A DNA stretch of 64,000 nt from Hyphomonadaceae bacterium. GTDB lineage: Bacteria > Pseudomonadota > Alphaproteobacteria > Caulobacterales > Aquidulcibacteraceae. The notes beneath the pieces are model-generated. The model searched no databases, was not told the DNA's origin, and saw only the letters and a list, made by a program, of their open reading frames with translations. The first letter of the stretch is position 1, and the number at the start of each line of letters is the position of its first letter. The DNA is taken from NCBI GenBank assembly GCA_009773395.1, contig WRPI01000005.1:62001-126000 (forward strand). Direction: 5' to 3'. The position numbers and the translations under genes were made by a program. Of this stretch, positions 9,006-17,493 are shown piece by piece.

Positions 9006-9629
9006 CTAACTAGTGTTCTTGTCAGCACCCCGCAGCCAAGCTGGAATAGGTGGTGCAGGCGCGGCGCTTGCCACAGCAGTTTGGAAATTATCGTTTTTCC
9101 CTTGTATAATCAATGGTGTATTTTTAGCAATTGCTTGGCATAAATTTTCGACCCAAATGAATTCGTCCGCCGAAAAATCACTTAAAACATGGCCAAATAC
9201 TTTTTCCTTGCCCGGGTGGCCAATGCCGAGCCGCACTCTTTTGTAATCAGAGCCAATTTGTGCTGATATGGAACGAAGCCCATTATGCCCCGCCGTGCCG
9301 CCGCCCATTTTTATACGGCATTTGCCAGGCGCAAGTTCGATTTCGTCATAAAACACTATGATGTTTTTCGGGTGGATTTTGAAAAATGTTGCAAAGCCGC
9401 CAACTGCGCGCCCGCTTTCGTTCATGAATGTTTGCGGCTTGAGGATTATGCATTTTTCATCGCCAGTTTCTGTAGCGACAATGCCTTCGCGGTAAAGCCC
9501 TTGCAACTTCGATTTTTCAACGCCAAAACCATGGGCGCGCGCAATTTCGTTAACCGCCATAAAGCCGATATTATGGCGGTTTTTCGCATATTTATCACCA
9601 GGATTTCCAAGTCCAACCAGAAGAAACAA
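9006..9629 (-). CDS. pth: Peptidyl-tRNA hydrolase
   Basis: I choose the TTG at 9629, which gives MFLLVGLGNPGDKY, the standard Pth N-terminus, with GGGAG eight bases upstream; a longer TTG start at 9644 adds five unlikely residues. 207 aa. Motifs: GLGNPG, NRHNIGF with the catalytic His, KPQTFMNESG, VFYDEIEL, and GGGTAGHNGLRS. It frees tRNA from stalled peptidyl-tRNA. It lies downstream of rplY in the same direction, a common pairing, but a strong hairpin terminator stands immediately before its start. Confidence 0.93.
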   Translation of the reverse strand: MFLLVGLGNPGDKYAKNRHNIGFMAVNEIARAHGFGVEKSKLQGLYREGIVATETGDEKCIILKPQTFMNESGRAVGGFATFFKIHPKNIIVFYDEIELAPGKCRIKMGGGTAGHNGLRSISAQIGSDYKRVRLGIGHPGKEKVFGHVLSDFSADEFIWVENLCQAIAKNTPLIIQGKNDNFQTAVASAAPAPPIPAWLRGADKNTS

Positions 9630-9646
9630 GTCGCAAACTCCCAAAT

Positions 9647-9682
9647 AAAAAAGGCTTTGAACAATTGTTCAAAGCCCTTTTT
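9647..9682 (-). terminator. Strong hairpin terminator between rplY and pth
   Basis: Bases 9653-9676 form a perfect 24-bp palindrome (GGCTTTGAACAA and its complement), flanked by A-rich and T-rich runs on the two sides, so it could act in both directions. On the minus strand it ends with a run of T just ahead of the pth ribosome binding site. pth expression must therefore depend on read-through or on a hidden promoter. Confidence 0.75.
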
Positions 9683-9699
9683 AGCAAAAATGTAAAGAC

Positions 9700-9775
9700 C
9701 TAGCGAGGCAACTTTTCAATTGGAAATTGAAAGCCTCGCTAGTTTCATTATTTGGTCGCGCTTTTGGCGCGCAAA
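9700..9775 (-). repeat. Dispersed hairpin repeat, partial copy 3
   Basis: On the minus strand it shares the core GCGCGACCAA....GAAACTAGCG with the copies at 6043 and 25240. The hairpin arms are CTAGCGAGGC and GCCTCGCTAG with inner arms TTTCAATT and AATTGAAA, so pairing is conserved while the stem sequence differs. It lies downstream of the rplY stop. Confidence 0.65.
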
Positions 9776-9806
9776 ACCGCTCACACTTTTGCGCAAAGCG
9801 CTCTGT

Positions 9807-10424
9807 TTAAGCCTCGGCTTCGCCTTCTTCGCCTTCTTCAGTGGCTTCTGCAGCAGTCGAACCACCACGGCTGGCGATGGTTGCGATAGTTGCATCGCGG
9901 CTTGAATGATGGGGGCGCGCGCCTTCGGGCAATTTCAAATCCGAAACGTGGAACACGTGGCCCATTTCAAAACCCTTCAAGTCAATTACGATTTCTTCTG
10001 GAATATTGCTTGCCAAAACATCCAATGAAACCGTATGTGAAACCACATTCAATACACCACCGCGTTTAAGGCCGGGGCAAATATCATGGTTTTTGAAGTG
10101 AACTGGAACATCGACATTGATAACGCTATTGGCTTCAACCCGATAAAGGTCAAAATGCACTGGCATATCAGTCAACGGATCCCATTGAATTGCTTTTGGG
10201 ATTACGGGTTGACGCTCACCTGAATATTCGAGCTCGACCATATGGGCAATAAATTTGCCCGAACGAATGGCTTTCAAAAGCTCATTTTGCTTTGCCGCAA
10301 TAGCAACAGGTGGCAAAGAACCACCATAAAGAATACCCGGAACATTGCCCAAACGGCGAACTGCACGCGCGCTACCTGTGCCAGTTTGTTCACGAACATC
10401 TACATTAATTACGATACCCGTCAT
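9807..10424 (-). CDS. rplY: 50S ribosomal protein L25 (Ctc/TL5 type)
   Basis: 205 aa, the long Ctc/TL5 form: an N-terminal L25 domain binding 5S rRNA (GSARAVRRLGNVPGILYGG; IPKAIQWDPLTDMPVHFDLYRV) and a C-terminal beta domain (VPVHFKNHDICPGLKRGGVLNVVSHTV by segments), with an acidic tail. The start has a near-ideal AAGGAGA ribosome binding site. It is followed by a hairpin repeat, a terminator and pth. Confidence 0.95.
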   Translation of the reverse strand: MTGIVINVDVREQTGTGSARAVRRLGNVPGILYGGSLPPVAIAAKQNELLKAIRSGKFIAHMVELEYSGERQPVIPKAIQWDPLTDMPVHFDLYRVEANSVINVDVPVHFKNHDICPGLKRGGVLNVVSHTVSLDVLASNIPEEIVIDLKGFEMGHVFHVSDLKLPEGARPHHSSRDATIATIASRGGSTAAEATEEGEEGEAEA

Positions 10425-10931
10425 GGGAATCTCCTTATTTTAAGTTCAACAAAAATGCATTGGAGTTCTAAGAATTGCAGGGATAACCCAAAAATCTCAG
10501 CATCGCTAAAACCAACGCATCAAACGGAAGCGCGGCAGATAGCCCACTGGAGGCGCAATTGCAAGGGAATGCGGTGCCTAAATGCATTGCTATAAATATA
10601 CGCCACACGCTTGTCATCCCGCACGCCAACGTTGTCATCCCGCACTTGATGCGGGATCTCGTGCCGCAAAAGACTGCCTTGCCACGCTTGAAACCATATC
10701 AAACCATATCAAGCCGTTTGTTGATCCCTCCTCCAAAATACTATCATTTGCTATCATTCTCCTGCACCGAATTTTTTCGCGGCAAGACTTGGCAGAAGTT
10801 GATTCTTGGACATTATGCACCAAGAATAAAGGGGGTGGATAGGGAGTTGGCGGCGCTCAACGGAACTAACTACAACTCTCCCGAGAGCTATAGTGAATCG
10901 CATTTGCAGATTGTTCAGGAAATTGAATAGT
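10425..10931. other. Intergenic region with short dispersed repeats
   Basis: About 500 bp upstream of rplY. The rplY ribosome binding site lies at its left end. Around 10611-10660 there are two copies of TTGTCATCCCGCAC, the second continuing into a hairpin (CCCGCACTTGATGCGGG), a type of dispersed repeat common in alphaproteobacteria. A frame open to the TAG at 10930 ends in a protein-like stretch (GTNYNSPESYSESHL) that I cannot assign; it may be a gene remnant. Confidence 0.45.
10610..10665 (+). repeat. GTCATCCCGC-type dispersed repeat
   Basis: Two direct copies of TTGTCATCCCGCAC 21 bp apart, followed by a short hairpin and GGGATCTCG. The same kind of sequence (GTCATCCCC...) builds the larger palindromic element at 30069-30158. 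Confidence 0.6.
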
Positions 10932-11543
10932 TTAACTGTCTTCTTCGCCCTTGGAAACTTCAACTGAGGTGATATTGAGGTTCCTGTCAAAATCAATGCA
11001 TGCAATTTTCGCGATATTTGGGCTTTCATGCCAGCAAACGGATTCAATAAAATAGTTCGGTTCATCAACCACTGAGCGAGTAGCAACATACCCAATGTTC
11101 CTCAATTTGTGAATTACATCATTCGGGCTATCACTCAGCGTCAGACCGAATGGCATTGGCCTAGGCCACACTCCTTGGTCACTTGGTTTAAGGACAACCC
11201 CAATGATCATTTCCCCGTCGATTTTGTAAATAAAACCATCAGCTGCGAGATACGAACACATGACTTTGCCTTCGTCAGAGTCTGATACACTCCAAGAGCA
11301 TTTTTCCTCACTCGGAATTAGTGGTGTGAAGCTCAATGGAATCGTCGGTTTTGGGACATTCGCAAAAAGAGAACAAGTTTCGATGCTTCCTAAAAGACTT
11401 TCAATTGTATGATTTGTTGCATTCGTAGGGCTGGCTGCAACCTGTGCATCTTTTTTAGGTGGGGGCGGCTGACTGGCCCCACAACTTGAAGCAAAACTCG
11501 AAGTAAGCGTCCAAGACATTATTGCCAAAAATCGATATTGCAT
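10932..11543 (-). CDS. Hypothetical lipoprotein-like protein
   Basis: I prefer ATG 11543 (MQYRFLAIMSW) with AAGGG eight bases upstream; an upstream ATG at 11567 adds eight residues. 203 aa. The N-terminus is a signal peptide with a Cys in SSFASSCGAS, which could be a weak lipobox, followed by a Pro/Lys linker. The rest is a soluble domain with a few Cys (IETCSLF, EEKCSW, VMCSY, SVCWH, IACIDF). No family recognised. Its end overlaps nothing, and it lies 39 bp downstream of a small membrane protein gene on the same strand. Confidence 0.65.
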   Translation of the reverse strand: MQYRFLAIMSWTLTSSFASSCGASQPPPPKKDAQVAASPTNATNHTIESLLGSIETCSLFANVPKPTIPLSFTPLIPSEEKCSWSVSDSDEGKVMCSYLAADGFIYKIDGEMIIGVVLKPSDQGVWPRPMPFGLTLSDSPNDVIHKLRNIGYVATRSVVDEPNYFIESVCWHESPNIAKIACIDFDRNLNITSVEVSKGEEDS

Positions 11544-11582
11544 TTTCTTACCCTTAAAGACAAACATTACCTGCCTCGACTT

Positions 11583-11876
11583 TCAGCACGTCAATCCGAT
11601 GTTCATATTCCAAGCTGAAACAGCAATATAACAAATTGCAGCATATCCCAGTATTCCACAAATTAGCGCTAAAATTCTAAGCTTTGCAATATTTTCCAGC
11701 AAGAATAGAAATGGTATCAACGCAAGGCACCCCATAATAAACTGCCCCCAAAATTCGTATCTTTCACTGCAATCAGAAATGGGCGGAGGTATCATTGTAG
11801 TAATAACTACCAAGAAGAGGATTAACCTAATAATGGCTCGAATTTCATTCGAATAATTCTTCAAGATATTAAGCAT
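11583..11876 (-). CDS. Small integral membrane protein, unknown function
   Basis: 97 aa with three likely membrane segments (about 13-30, 46-62 and 68-90) and a short loop with ISDCSERYEFW between the first two. The family is not recognised. The gene precedes the lipoprotein-like gene at 10932 on the same strand and may be cotranscribed with it. Upstream lie about 130 bp without a gene, then the HigA-like antitoxin. Confidence 0.55.
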   Translation of the reverse strand: MLNILKNYSNEIRAIIRLILFLVVITTMIPPPISDCSERYEFWGQFIMGCLALIPFLFLLENIAKLRILALICGILGYAAICYIAVSAWNMNIGLTC

Positions 11877-12007
11877 ATCTGGTTCTCAATTCCCAATAAT
11901 TTTCCAAACGTCCTGCCATGATCTGGTTTCATTTCTTCGAAATCTGTTTTCGCAGTTTAGAATTTTCTTGCTAGTTCAAACGCGCTATCCCGCTCACAGT
12001 ACCAGTG

Positions 12008-12295
12008 TCACGCCGCAATTTTGCTGTTGAAGCTAATCGAAACTTCAAGCCCCGCGCGAATTGCCATTTCCATTAGGCTGTTAAGAGTGAAACGATGAAG
12101 TTTATTGTGCTTTATTTCCGAAATGCGAGGTTGGGTTACGCCAAGTAATTTTGCAGCTTTTGCCTGTGTAAGATTATTATCCAATATAAAATTGCGTAAC
12201 CGCATCAAAAGCAAAGATTCCAATTTAAGAATTTCCGCTTTTGCAGGGTCAGGTTCGAGTGCATCCCACACATTTTCAAATCGTTGTCTTTCCAT
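12008..12295 (-). CDS. higA: HigA-type XRE antitoxin
   Basis: 95 aa. An HTH of the XRE family lies at about 38-64 (LTQAKAAKLLGVTQPRISEIKHNK), within the COG5606-like antitoxin architecture that pairs with Gp49/HigB-type toxins. It should bind and repress its own promoter and neutralise the toxin. The gene follows the toxin gene (12307) by 11 bp, the typical toxin-first HigBA order. The toxin has a premature stop, so this antitoxin may now be an orphan. Confidence 0.85.
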   Translation of the reverse strand: MERQRFENVWDALEPDPAKAEILKLESLLLMRLRNFILDNNLTQAKAAKLLGVTQPRISEIKHNKLHRFTLNSLMEMAIRAGLEVSISFNSKIAA

Positions 12296-12306
12296 TTTAC
12301 TATCCT

Positions 12307-12633
12307 TTAAATTGCGGCTAATCGCTTTTTTGCTATTTCAATATCATGCTGGTTGGTCTTTTGGGTTTTCTTCTGAAACGCGTGCAGCACATAAATTGCC
12401 TCTACAAGTTTTGCCAAATATATCACACGAAATGCACCAAATTGTGATTTAATACGAATTTCAATCACACCCGCACCGATTGAAGGCATTGGCTTCCAAT
12501 CGCTAGGCATTGCGCCATATTGAACAGCTAATAATTCTTGCCCGGCTGCTTTGCGCGCATCAATAGGGATGTCACTTATATCTTTTAGGCTTGAACTCAG
12601 AAATTAGATATCCTTAATCTGACTTCTACCCAT
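12307..12633 (-). pseudogene. higB: HigB/RelE-type (Gp49-like) toxin with an in-frame TAA
   Basis: From ATG 12633 the frame reads MGRSQIKDI, then TAA at 12606-12604, then FLSSSLKDISDIPIDARKAA and on through DWKPMPSIGAGVIEIRI, GAFRVIYLAK and VLHAFQKKTQKT, the hallmark motifs of Gp49-like mRNA interferase toxins. Residues after the TAA match the expected family start (.FLGSSL.D.R.FP..AR). The 67-aa frame from ATG 12510 lacks the N-terminal helix region. A -10/-35 pair fits a leaderless start at 12633, supporting this as the original start. I infer a nonsense mutation that inactivates the toxin. Confidence 0.75.
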
Positions 12634-12639
12634 ACATAC

Positions 12640-12668
12640 AATATACACAAATTGGCATAATTGCGCAA
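12640..12668 (-). promoter_or_regulatory. higBA promoter with palindromic operator
   Basis: On the minus strand TTGCGC (12668-12663), 17 bp, TATATT (12645-12640), then six bases to ATG 12633, so the transcript should be leaderless. A perfect 14-bp palindrome TAATTGCGCAATTA (12658-12671) covers the -35 box. Two direct copies of TATACACAA.TTGGCATAAT-like sequence lie at about 12641-12660 and 12675-12693. This arrangement suits autorepression by HigA. Confidence 0.55.
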
Positions 12669-12786
12669 TTAAAATATACACAATTAGGCATAATAAGTTT
12701 GTAGAATTTGCCCGTTCCTAGATGGACTGTGAAAGGGCTGTTGTTCGTTACAAACACTTTTGCAAGCCACGATATGTTAATAAAAC

Positions 12787-12815
12787 TTGACATAAAGTTA
12801 TTAAATAATTACACA
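12787..12815 (+). promoter_or_regulatory. Candidate promoter for the 12859 operon
   Basis: TTGACA (12787-12792), 17 bp, then TACACA (12810-12815), about 40 bp before the ATG at 12859. The -35 box is perfect, but the -10 box is weak. The start codon has a good AAAGGAG ribosome binding site. Confidence 0.45.
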
Positions 12816-12858
12816 ATGCCTCGTTATATTAACATCATCAACTAAAAGGAGCCTGAAA

Positions 12859-13284
12859 ATGTCATATAAAGAGAAAATTGCTTGGTTATATTTGGGGGCA
12901 ATGGGGTTGTGTTTTGGCGGGTATTTTGCCTATTTAATTGCTAACCCTGGTTTTTATGATTTGCCATTTTTGCAAAAATTCGTGCCGCTTTCAATTGCGG
13001 GCGTGCTTAATATGGTGCTTGTTGGGCTGGGCCATTTATGGCTTTACTTGAAAAACGACAAAGCAGACCGCATTGCCACTGATGAGCGTGATCTGAAAAT
13101 TGATTATAGCTCAATGAAAATTGCCTATCAGCTTTTGGTCTATGCAATGTTGTTTGTCGGCTGCATATTGCCATTTTATGTCGATGGTTGGAAAATCGTG
13201 AATTGCACTATTTTGGCTGTAGTGATTGCCGAATTGGTTCACGGTGGCTCGGTTGTCCTGAGCTATAGAAAGCAAATGGCATGA
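12859..13284 (+). CDS. Four-helix membrane protein (DUF2178-like), unknown function
   Basis: 141 aa with four predicted membrane segments (about 8-28, 43-66, 90-112 and 115-136) separated by a charged loop with LKNDKADRIATDERD. It resembles small inner-membrane proteins that are encoded next to a short XRE regulator, as here. The ATGA overlap with the 13281 gene indicates coupling. The partner regulator probably controls this operon; the function of the membrane protein is unknown. Confidence 0.7.
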   Translation: MSYKEKIAWLYLGAMGLCFGGYFAYLIANPGFYDLPFLQKFVPLSIAGVLNMVLVGLGHLWLYLKNDKADRIATDERDLKIDYSSMKIAYQLLVYAMLFVGCILPFYVDGWKIVNCTILAVVIAELVHGGSVVLSYRKQMA

Positions 13285-13490
13285 GCGGCCATATCAAAAA
13301 CAATATCCGCACATTGCGCTTTCACGCGAATGAAATGAGCCAAGCAGAATTGGGCGCAAAAATCGGCGTAACCCGCCAAACCATTGCCGCAATTGAATCT
13401 GGCAAATATTCGCCATCGCTCGAGGCAGCATTCAAAATCTCCGAGATATTTGGCGTGAATTTAACCGACGTATTTGAATGGCAGGCGTGA
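13281..13490 (+). CDS. Small XRE/Cro-like transcriptional regulator
   Basis: 69 aa, essentially one HTH: MSQAELGAKIGVTRQTIAAIE at about 18-38, then SGKYSPSLEAAFKISEIFGV. This is the YozG/Cro-type minimal regulator that commonly accompanies small membrane proteins. It overlaps the preceding gene by ATGA and is likely to regulate that operon. Confidence 0.88.
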   Translation: MSGHIKNNIRTLRFHANEMSQAELGAKIGVTRQTIAAIESGKYSPSLEAAFKISEIFGVNLTDVFEWQA

Positions 13491-13568
13491 TTATCGCTTG
13501 TCGCCCGTTCCAAAACCATTTAGCAGTTTCTTATATCGACATTGATGTTTTGCAAAAAGGATTTGAAT

Positions 13569-14465
13569 ATGAGACGTGAACTAATGGGTTCAATTTTTGG
13601 AATTGCCTTTGCTGCTCTGGCGCTCGCTTCATGCGCTAATGACAGCCCGATTAGAGTCACCGAAACGGCGGCAGATCCACAAGCGGTTGCGCGGTCGCAG
13701 GCTGACCAACGCGCTTTAACTGCGGCGGTTTCATCAAGTTTTCGTGTCGATGCGCACCGCGACGCATTTCGTCACCCCTTAGATACATTATTGTTTTTTG
13801 GCGTTAAACCAAGCGATAAAGTGGTTGAAATTTGGCCCTCTGCGGGCTGGTATACAACGATTATTGCGCCATATTTACATAGCGGTCATGGCGAATATAT
13901 TGCGGCATTACCGTTTGCTGTCAATCCAAACGAAGGTCAGCTTCGTGCGCGTAATACGTTCAAAACCAATTTTGTCGATAAGCCCGAAATTTTTGGCACT
14001 GTGAATGTAACTTATTTTGGCGCGTTATCACCAGCTTTGGCGCCGCCAGCTTCGGTCGATAAAATATTATCGTTTCGCAATGTCCATAATTGGATGGGCA
14101 TTGGCTTTGAGGATAAAGCATTCAGCGATTTTTACGCGGCGCTGAAACCGGGCGGTTATCTTGGCATTGTTGAGCACCGCGCCAAAACCGATGCTGCGCA
14201 AGACCCGCGCGCTGTGAGCGGCTATGTCCGCGAAGATTATGTGATCGAACTGGCGCAAAAAGCGGGTTTTGTTATGGTCGGCAAATCAGAAATCAACGCC
14301 AACCCTCGCGACACTGCGGATCACCCATTTGGCGTCTGGACCCTGCCGCCAATCTTACGCACCGCCCCGCAAGGCCAGCCCGCAAATTCAGCTTTTGATA
14401 ATGCCAAATACCGCGAAATTGGCGAAAGCGATCGGATGACGATTTTGTTTAGGAAGCCGAATTAG
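13569..14465 (+). CDS. Lipoprotein with class I SAM methyltransferase-like domain (COG4798-like)
   Basis: The start at ATG 13569 (MRRELMGS) has AAAGGA upstream; an ATG at 13542 would add nine residues. 298 aa. The signal peptide ends in a lipobox, LALASC (Cys about 22). The rest matches predicted methyltransferases of the COG4798 kind: HRDAFRHPLDTLLFFGVKPSDKVVEIWPSAGWYT by segments, and a late FRNVHNWMG.....FYAALKPGGYLGIVEH. The motif I glycine pattern is degenerate (EIWPSAGWYT), so methyltransferase activity is a family inference. The placement in the envelope is unusual for a SAM enzyme. Confidence 0.8.
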   Translation: MRRELMGSIFGIAFAALALASCANDSPIRVTETAADPQAVARSQADQRALTAAVSSSFRVDAHRDAFRHPLDTLLFFGVKPSDKVVEIWPSAGWYTTIIAPYLHSGHGEYIAALPFAVNPNEGQLRARNTFKTNFVDKPEIFGTVNVTYFGALSPALAPPASVDKILSFRNVHNWMGIGFEDKAFSDFYAALKPGGYLGIVEHRAKTDAAQDPRAVSGYVREDYVIELAQKAGFVMVGKSEINANPRDTADHPFGVWTLPPILRTAPQGQPANSAFDNAKYREIGESDRMTILFRKPN

Positions 14466-14501
14466 AGGATTCCCAAAGAAGGGCGATCGCGCATTGTTTT
14501 A

Positions 14502-14657
14502 TCCTCCTCCGTTCACGGAGGAGGTGGATCGCGAAGCGAGACGGAAGAGGGGCGAGCGCAGCGAGCCATAACCCAACGAGCGCAGGCATTTGTAGTGCAT
14601 TCCATCCCTCCTCCACCACGCTACGCGCGGTCCCCCTCCTCCGCAAACGGAGGAGGA
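14502..14657. repeat. CCTCCTCCG palindromic intergenic repeat
   Basis: Begins with TCCTCCTCCGTTCACGGAGGAGG and ends with CCTCCTCCGCAAACGGAGGAGG, two hairpins about 110 bp apart joined by GC-rich text (GCGAAGCGAGACGG, GCGCAGCGAGCC). It looks like the GGAGG-type intergenic repeat widespread in alphaproteobacteria; a diverged relative lies at 34352-34424. It sits between two convergent genes and may also terminate transcription. Confidence 0.7.
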
Positions 14658-14715
14658 TTTTTAAGCGAATCACCAAGGTTACACAAAAATATTCCATATG
14701 CCATCGCTCTGACTC

Positions 14716-16374
14716 TCAGAGCAAATCCAACGCACCCGCATCACTCGTAGCATATCGCACGCCCGATAATTGACTTGTCGTTGCCCGCACTTTTGCCAAT
14801 TGTTTGCGGGCGTTTGGGCGCAGGCCCGTAATTATCAATGTGGTTTTGGATTTGCGAAGTCTGCCAACCACATCCAATAATGCGGCAATGCCGGCGGCAT
14901 CAATGAATGGCACTTCTTCCATATTAAGGATGAAATGAGTTGGCGGCGTGTCAATCCGTTCAATTGCATCAACAAATGTTCCCGCTGCGCCAAAAAATAA
15001 CGGCCCACGGATTTGAAAAGCCTCAACTCCTTTAGGCAGGCTTTCGCGCAAATTCCCTAAATTATCACTTGTTGTTTCTTCAATCTCTGCTGCTTCGCTC
15101 ATATGATGCATGAACATTATCGCCGATAAGACAATGCCAACTTCGACCGCGACTGTTAAATCTGCAAAAACCGTTAGTGCGAACGTCACCACCAATATCA
15201 AGCGATCACTGGTCGCAGAAAACCGAAATAGCCTTATTACACGGTCAATTTCCGCCATATTCCATGCCACCACCATCAAAATCGCCGCCAAAGTCGCAAG
15301 CGGAATATATGCAGTAAGTTTGCCTGCTACCAACAGCATCAAAAGCAATAAAGTCGCATGTAATATTCCCGCCATCGGGGTTTTGGCACCGGCACGAATA
15401 TTAGTCGCGGTGCGGGCTATTGCGCCAGTCGCGGGAAGGCCGCCGGTAATCGCGCTCATGATATTGGCAAAACCTTGGCTCAATAATTCGGCGTTAGAAC
15501 GGTGGCGATTGCCAGTCATGCCATCGGCAACCACGGCTGATAGCAAGCTCTCAATCCCCGCCAAAAACGCGATGGTAAGCGCAGAGGGGAGGAGGGCTTG
15601 CAATCGCGCGAGCGTGATTGTGGGGAACAATATATCGGGAATGGTGGTTTTAACCTCGCCGAATTTATGACCGACAGTTTCAATTGGCAAATGCAGCAAC
15701 AACGCCGCGATAGAAGTTGCCACAACTGCAATTAGAAAATACGGCCAATGCGGCCTTAAGCGCCTGAAAACCACAATAATAAATAGACTGAATAATGAAA
15801 CCGCAACTGTTGGCGCACTGATACTGGCCAATGCGGCCCAATAGGCATGCAATCTTTCGATAACTTCAGTTGGATTGCCAGCGATTTTGAGCCCGAAAAA
15901 CGCGCCGATTTGCGTGATGAAAATGGTCACCGCAATGCCCGAAGTAAAACCAATAACCACGGGGTGCGGCACATATTTTAAGAATGCACCAAGGCGAAAA
16001 ATCGCCGCTGCCATCAAAATTAGCCCTGCCATCAAAGTTGCAAGTATCAGCCCGTCCATGCCAAATTGGCCGATAATATTGGCAACAACAATCGCAAATG
16101 CCGCGGTTGGCCCACCAATTTGATGGCGCGACCCGCCCAATACCGAAATCCAAAACCCAGCTACAAACGCAGTTTTAAGGCCAACAGCAGGTGATGCGTT
16201 GGATGCAATCGCAATTGCCATTGAAAGCGGCAAAGCCACAATCGCGACAGTAAGGCCCGCAATAAAATCTGCTTTGAAATCGGCAAACCCATAGCCTTCG
16301 CGCCAAGCAGTCCATAATTTGGGCGTAAGATCGGGGCGATTGAGTTCTTGTTTGATGAAATCAGTTAATGCCAT
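14716..16374 (-). CDS. SulP-family anion transporter with STAS domain
   Basis: 552 aa inner-membrane protein. Residues about 25-420 form the transport domain, with the SulP signature start (FKADFIAGLTVAIVALPLSMAIAIAS) and GFTSGIAVTIFITQ; residues about 440-550 form a cytoplasmic STAS domain (FILNMEEVPFIDAAGIAALLDV). Members carry sulfate, bicarbonate or other anions; the substrate cannot be read from sequence. It lies on the minus strand 29 bp downstream of prs and may share its transcript. Confidence 0.9.
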   Translation of the reverse strand: MALTDFIKQELNRPDLTPKLWTAWREGYGFADFKADFIAGLTVAIVALPLSMAIAIASNASPAVGLKTAFVAGFWISVLGGSRHQIGGPTAAFAIVVANIIGQFGMDGLILATLMAGLILMAAAIFRLGAFLKYVPHPVVIGFTSGIAVTIFITQIGAFFGLKIAGNPTEVIERLHAYWAALASISAPTVAVSLFSLFIIVVFRRLRPHWPYFLIAVVATSIAALLLHLPIETVGHKFGEVKTTIPDILFPTITLARLQALLPSALTIAFLAGIESLLSAVVADGMTGNRHRSNAELLSQGFANIMSAITGGLPATGAIARTATNIRAGAKTPMAGILHATLLLLMLLVAGKLTAYIPLATLAAILMVVAWNMAEIDRVIRLFRFSATSDRLILVVTFALTVFADLTVAVEVGIVLSAIMFMHHMSEAAEIEETTSDNLGNLRESLPKGVEAFQIRGPLFFGAAGTFVDAIERIDTPPTHFILNMEEVPFIDAAGIAALLDVVGRLRKSKTTLIITGLRPNARKQLAKVRATTSQLSGVRYATSDAGALDLL

Positions 16375-16403
16375 GATTTGGCATTTTTACACGCAATATC
16401 GCT

Positions 16404-17333
16404 TTAGTCAAAAAGCTTACTTACACTTTCCTCATTGGCAATGCGGCGGATAGCTTCTCCAATTAAAGGCGCGACCGCGACTTGGCGGATTTTTGGCGGC
16501 AATGTTTGGCCCATATGGGCGATTGAATCAGTCACCACCAATTCTTTGAGTTGCGAATTCTGCACCCGTTCAAAAGCTGCGCCCGATAAAACGCCATGCG
16601 CAACGAAGGCCGAAACCGATTTCGCGCCTTGCGCCATAATTGCTTCGGCGGCGTTACAAAGTGTGCCAGCGCTATCGACAATGTCATCAAACATGATGCA
16701 GTCTTTGCCAGTCACATCGCCAATGATGTTCATAACTTCAGACTCGCCAGGTTTTTCACGGCGTTTATCAACAATCGCCAAAAGCACACCCAAACGATTT
16801 GCAAGCGAGCGCGCACGCACCACACCGCCAACATCGGGCGAAACAATCATTAGATTTTCAAGTTTGTAATTGGCCCTAATATCGTCTTCAACCACTGGGG
16901 TTACGAACAAATTATCGGTGGGAATATCAAAAAAGCCTTGGATTTGCCCGGCATGAAGCTCCATGGTTAAAACGCGATTTGCGCCCGCAGTTGTAATCAT
17001 ATTGGCCACTAATTTAGCCGAAATTGGGGTGCGGCCACCGGTTTTCCTATCCTGCCGAGCATAACCGAAATACGGCAGAACCGCAGTAATGCGGCGCGCC
17101 GAGGCGCGTTTCAATGCATCAATGCAAATGAGTAATTCCATTAAATGGTCATTGGCGGGGAAGGAGGTCGATTGGATTACGAAAACGTCCTCGCCACGCA
17201 CATTTTCATCAATAGTCACGAAAATCTCGTTGTCAGCAAATCGTTTGAGCGTGGTTTTGCACAAAGACATATCAAGATAGTCGGCAATTCGGGCCGCCAA
17301 TTGCGCATTCGAGTTTCCCGAAATCAACTTCAT
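16404..17333 (-). CDS. prs: Ribose-phosphate pyrophosphokinase
   Basis: The frame extends upstream to 17468, but the conserved start is ATG 17333 ([13 protein letters not shown]) with GGGGGC upstream, giving 309 aa, the family norm. It makes PRPP from ribose-5-P and ATP. Motifs: [21 protein letters not shown] by segments, [11 protein letters not shown], the flexible loop DKRREKPGE, and the PRPP loop [13 protein letters not shown]. Precursor supply comes from RpiA. SulP follows on the same strand. Confidence 0.96.
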   Translation of the reverse strand: MKLISGNSNAQLAARIADYLDMSLCKTTLKRFADNEIFVTIDENVRGEDVFVIQSTSFPANDHLMELLICIDALKRASARRITAVLPYFGYARQDRKTGGRTPISAKLVANMITTAGANRVLTMELHAGQIQGFFDIPTDNLFVTPVVEDDIRANYKLENLMIVSPDVGGVVRARSLANRLGVLLAIVDKRREKPGESEVMNIIGDVTGKDCIMFDDIVDSAGTLCNAAEAIMAQGAKSVSAFVAHGVLSGAAFERVQNSQLKELVVTDSIAHMGQTLPPKIRQVAVAPLIGEAIRRIANEESVSKLFD

Positions 17334-17493
17334 CACTTGCCCCCAATTGCTGATGAAAGCGCAATTAAAGCCAAGCCCCAACAATTGCAAGGCGAAACCA
17401 TGCGTTAATGCGGCAATCTGCCGCTCATAATTTGTGAAAATGCTAAGGGTTAATTGTTCTTTTGGCATTATAAGTGGATTTTAGTGAGATTTA

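Noticed and set aside
10559-10930. 123-codon open frame before the 10932 gene
   Set aside because: It runs through the GTCATCCCGC repeat, has no ribosome binding site and only its last ~30 codons look protein-like; at best a remnant.
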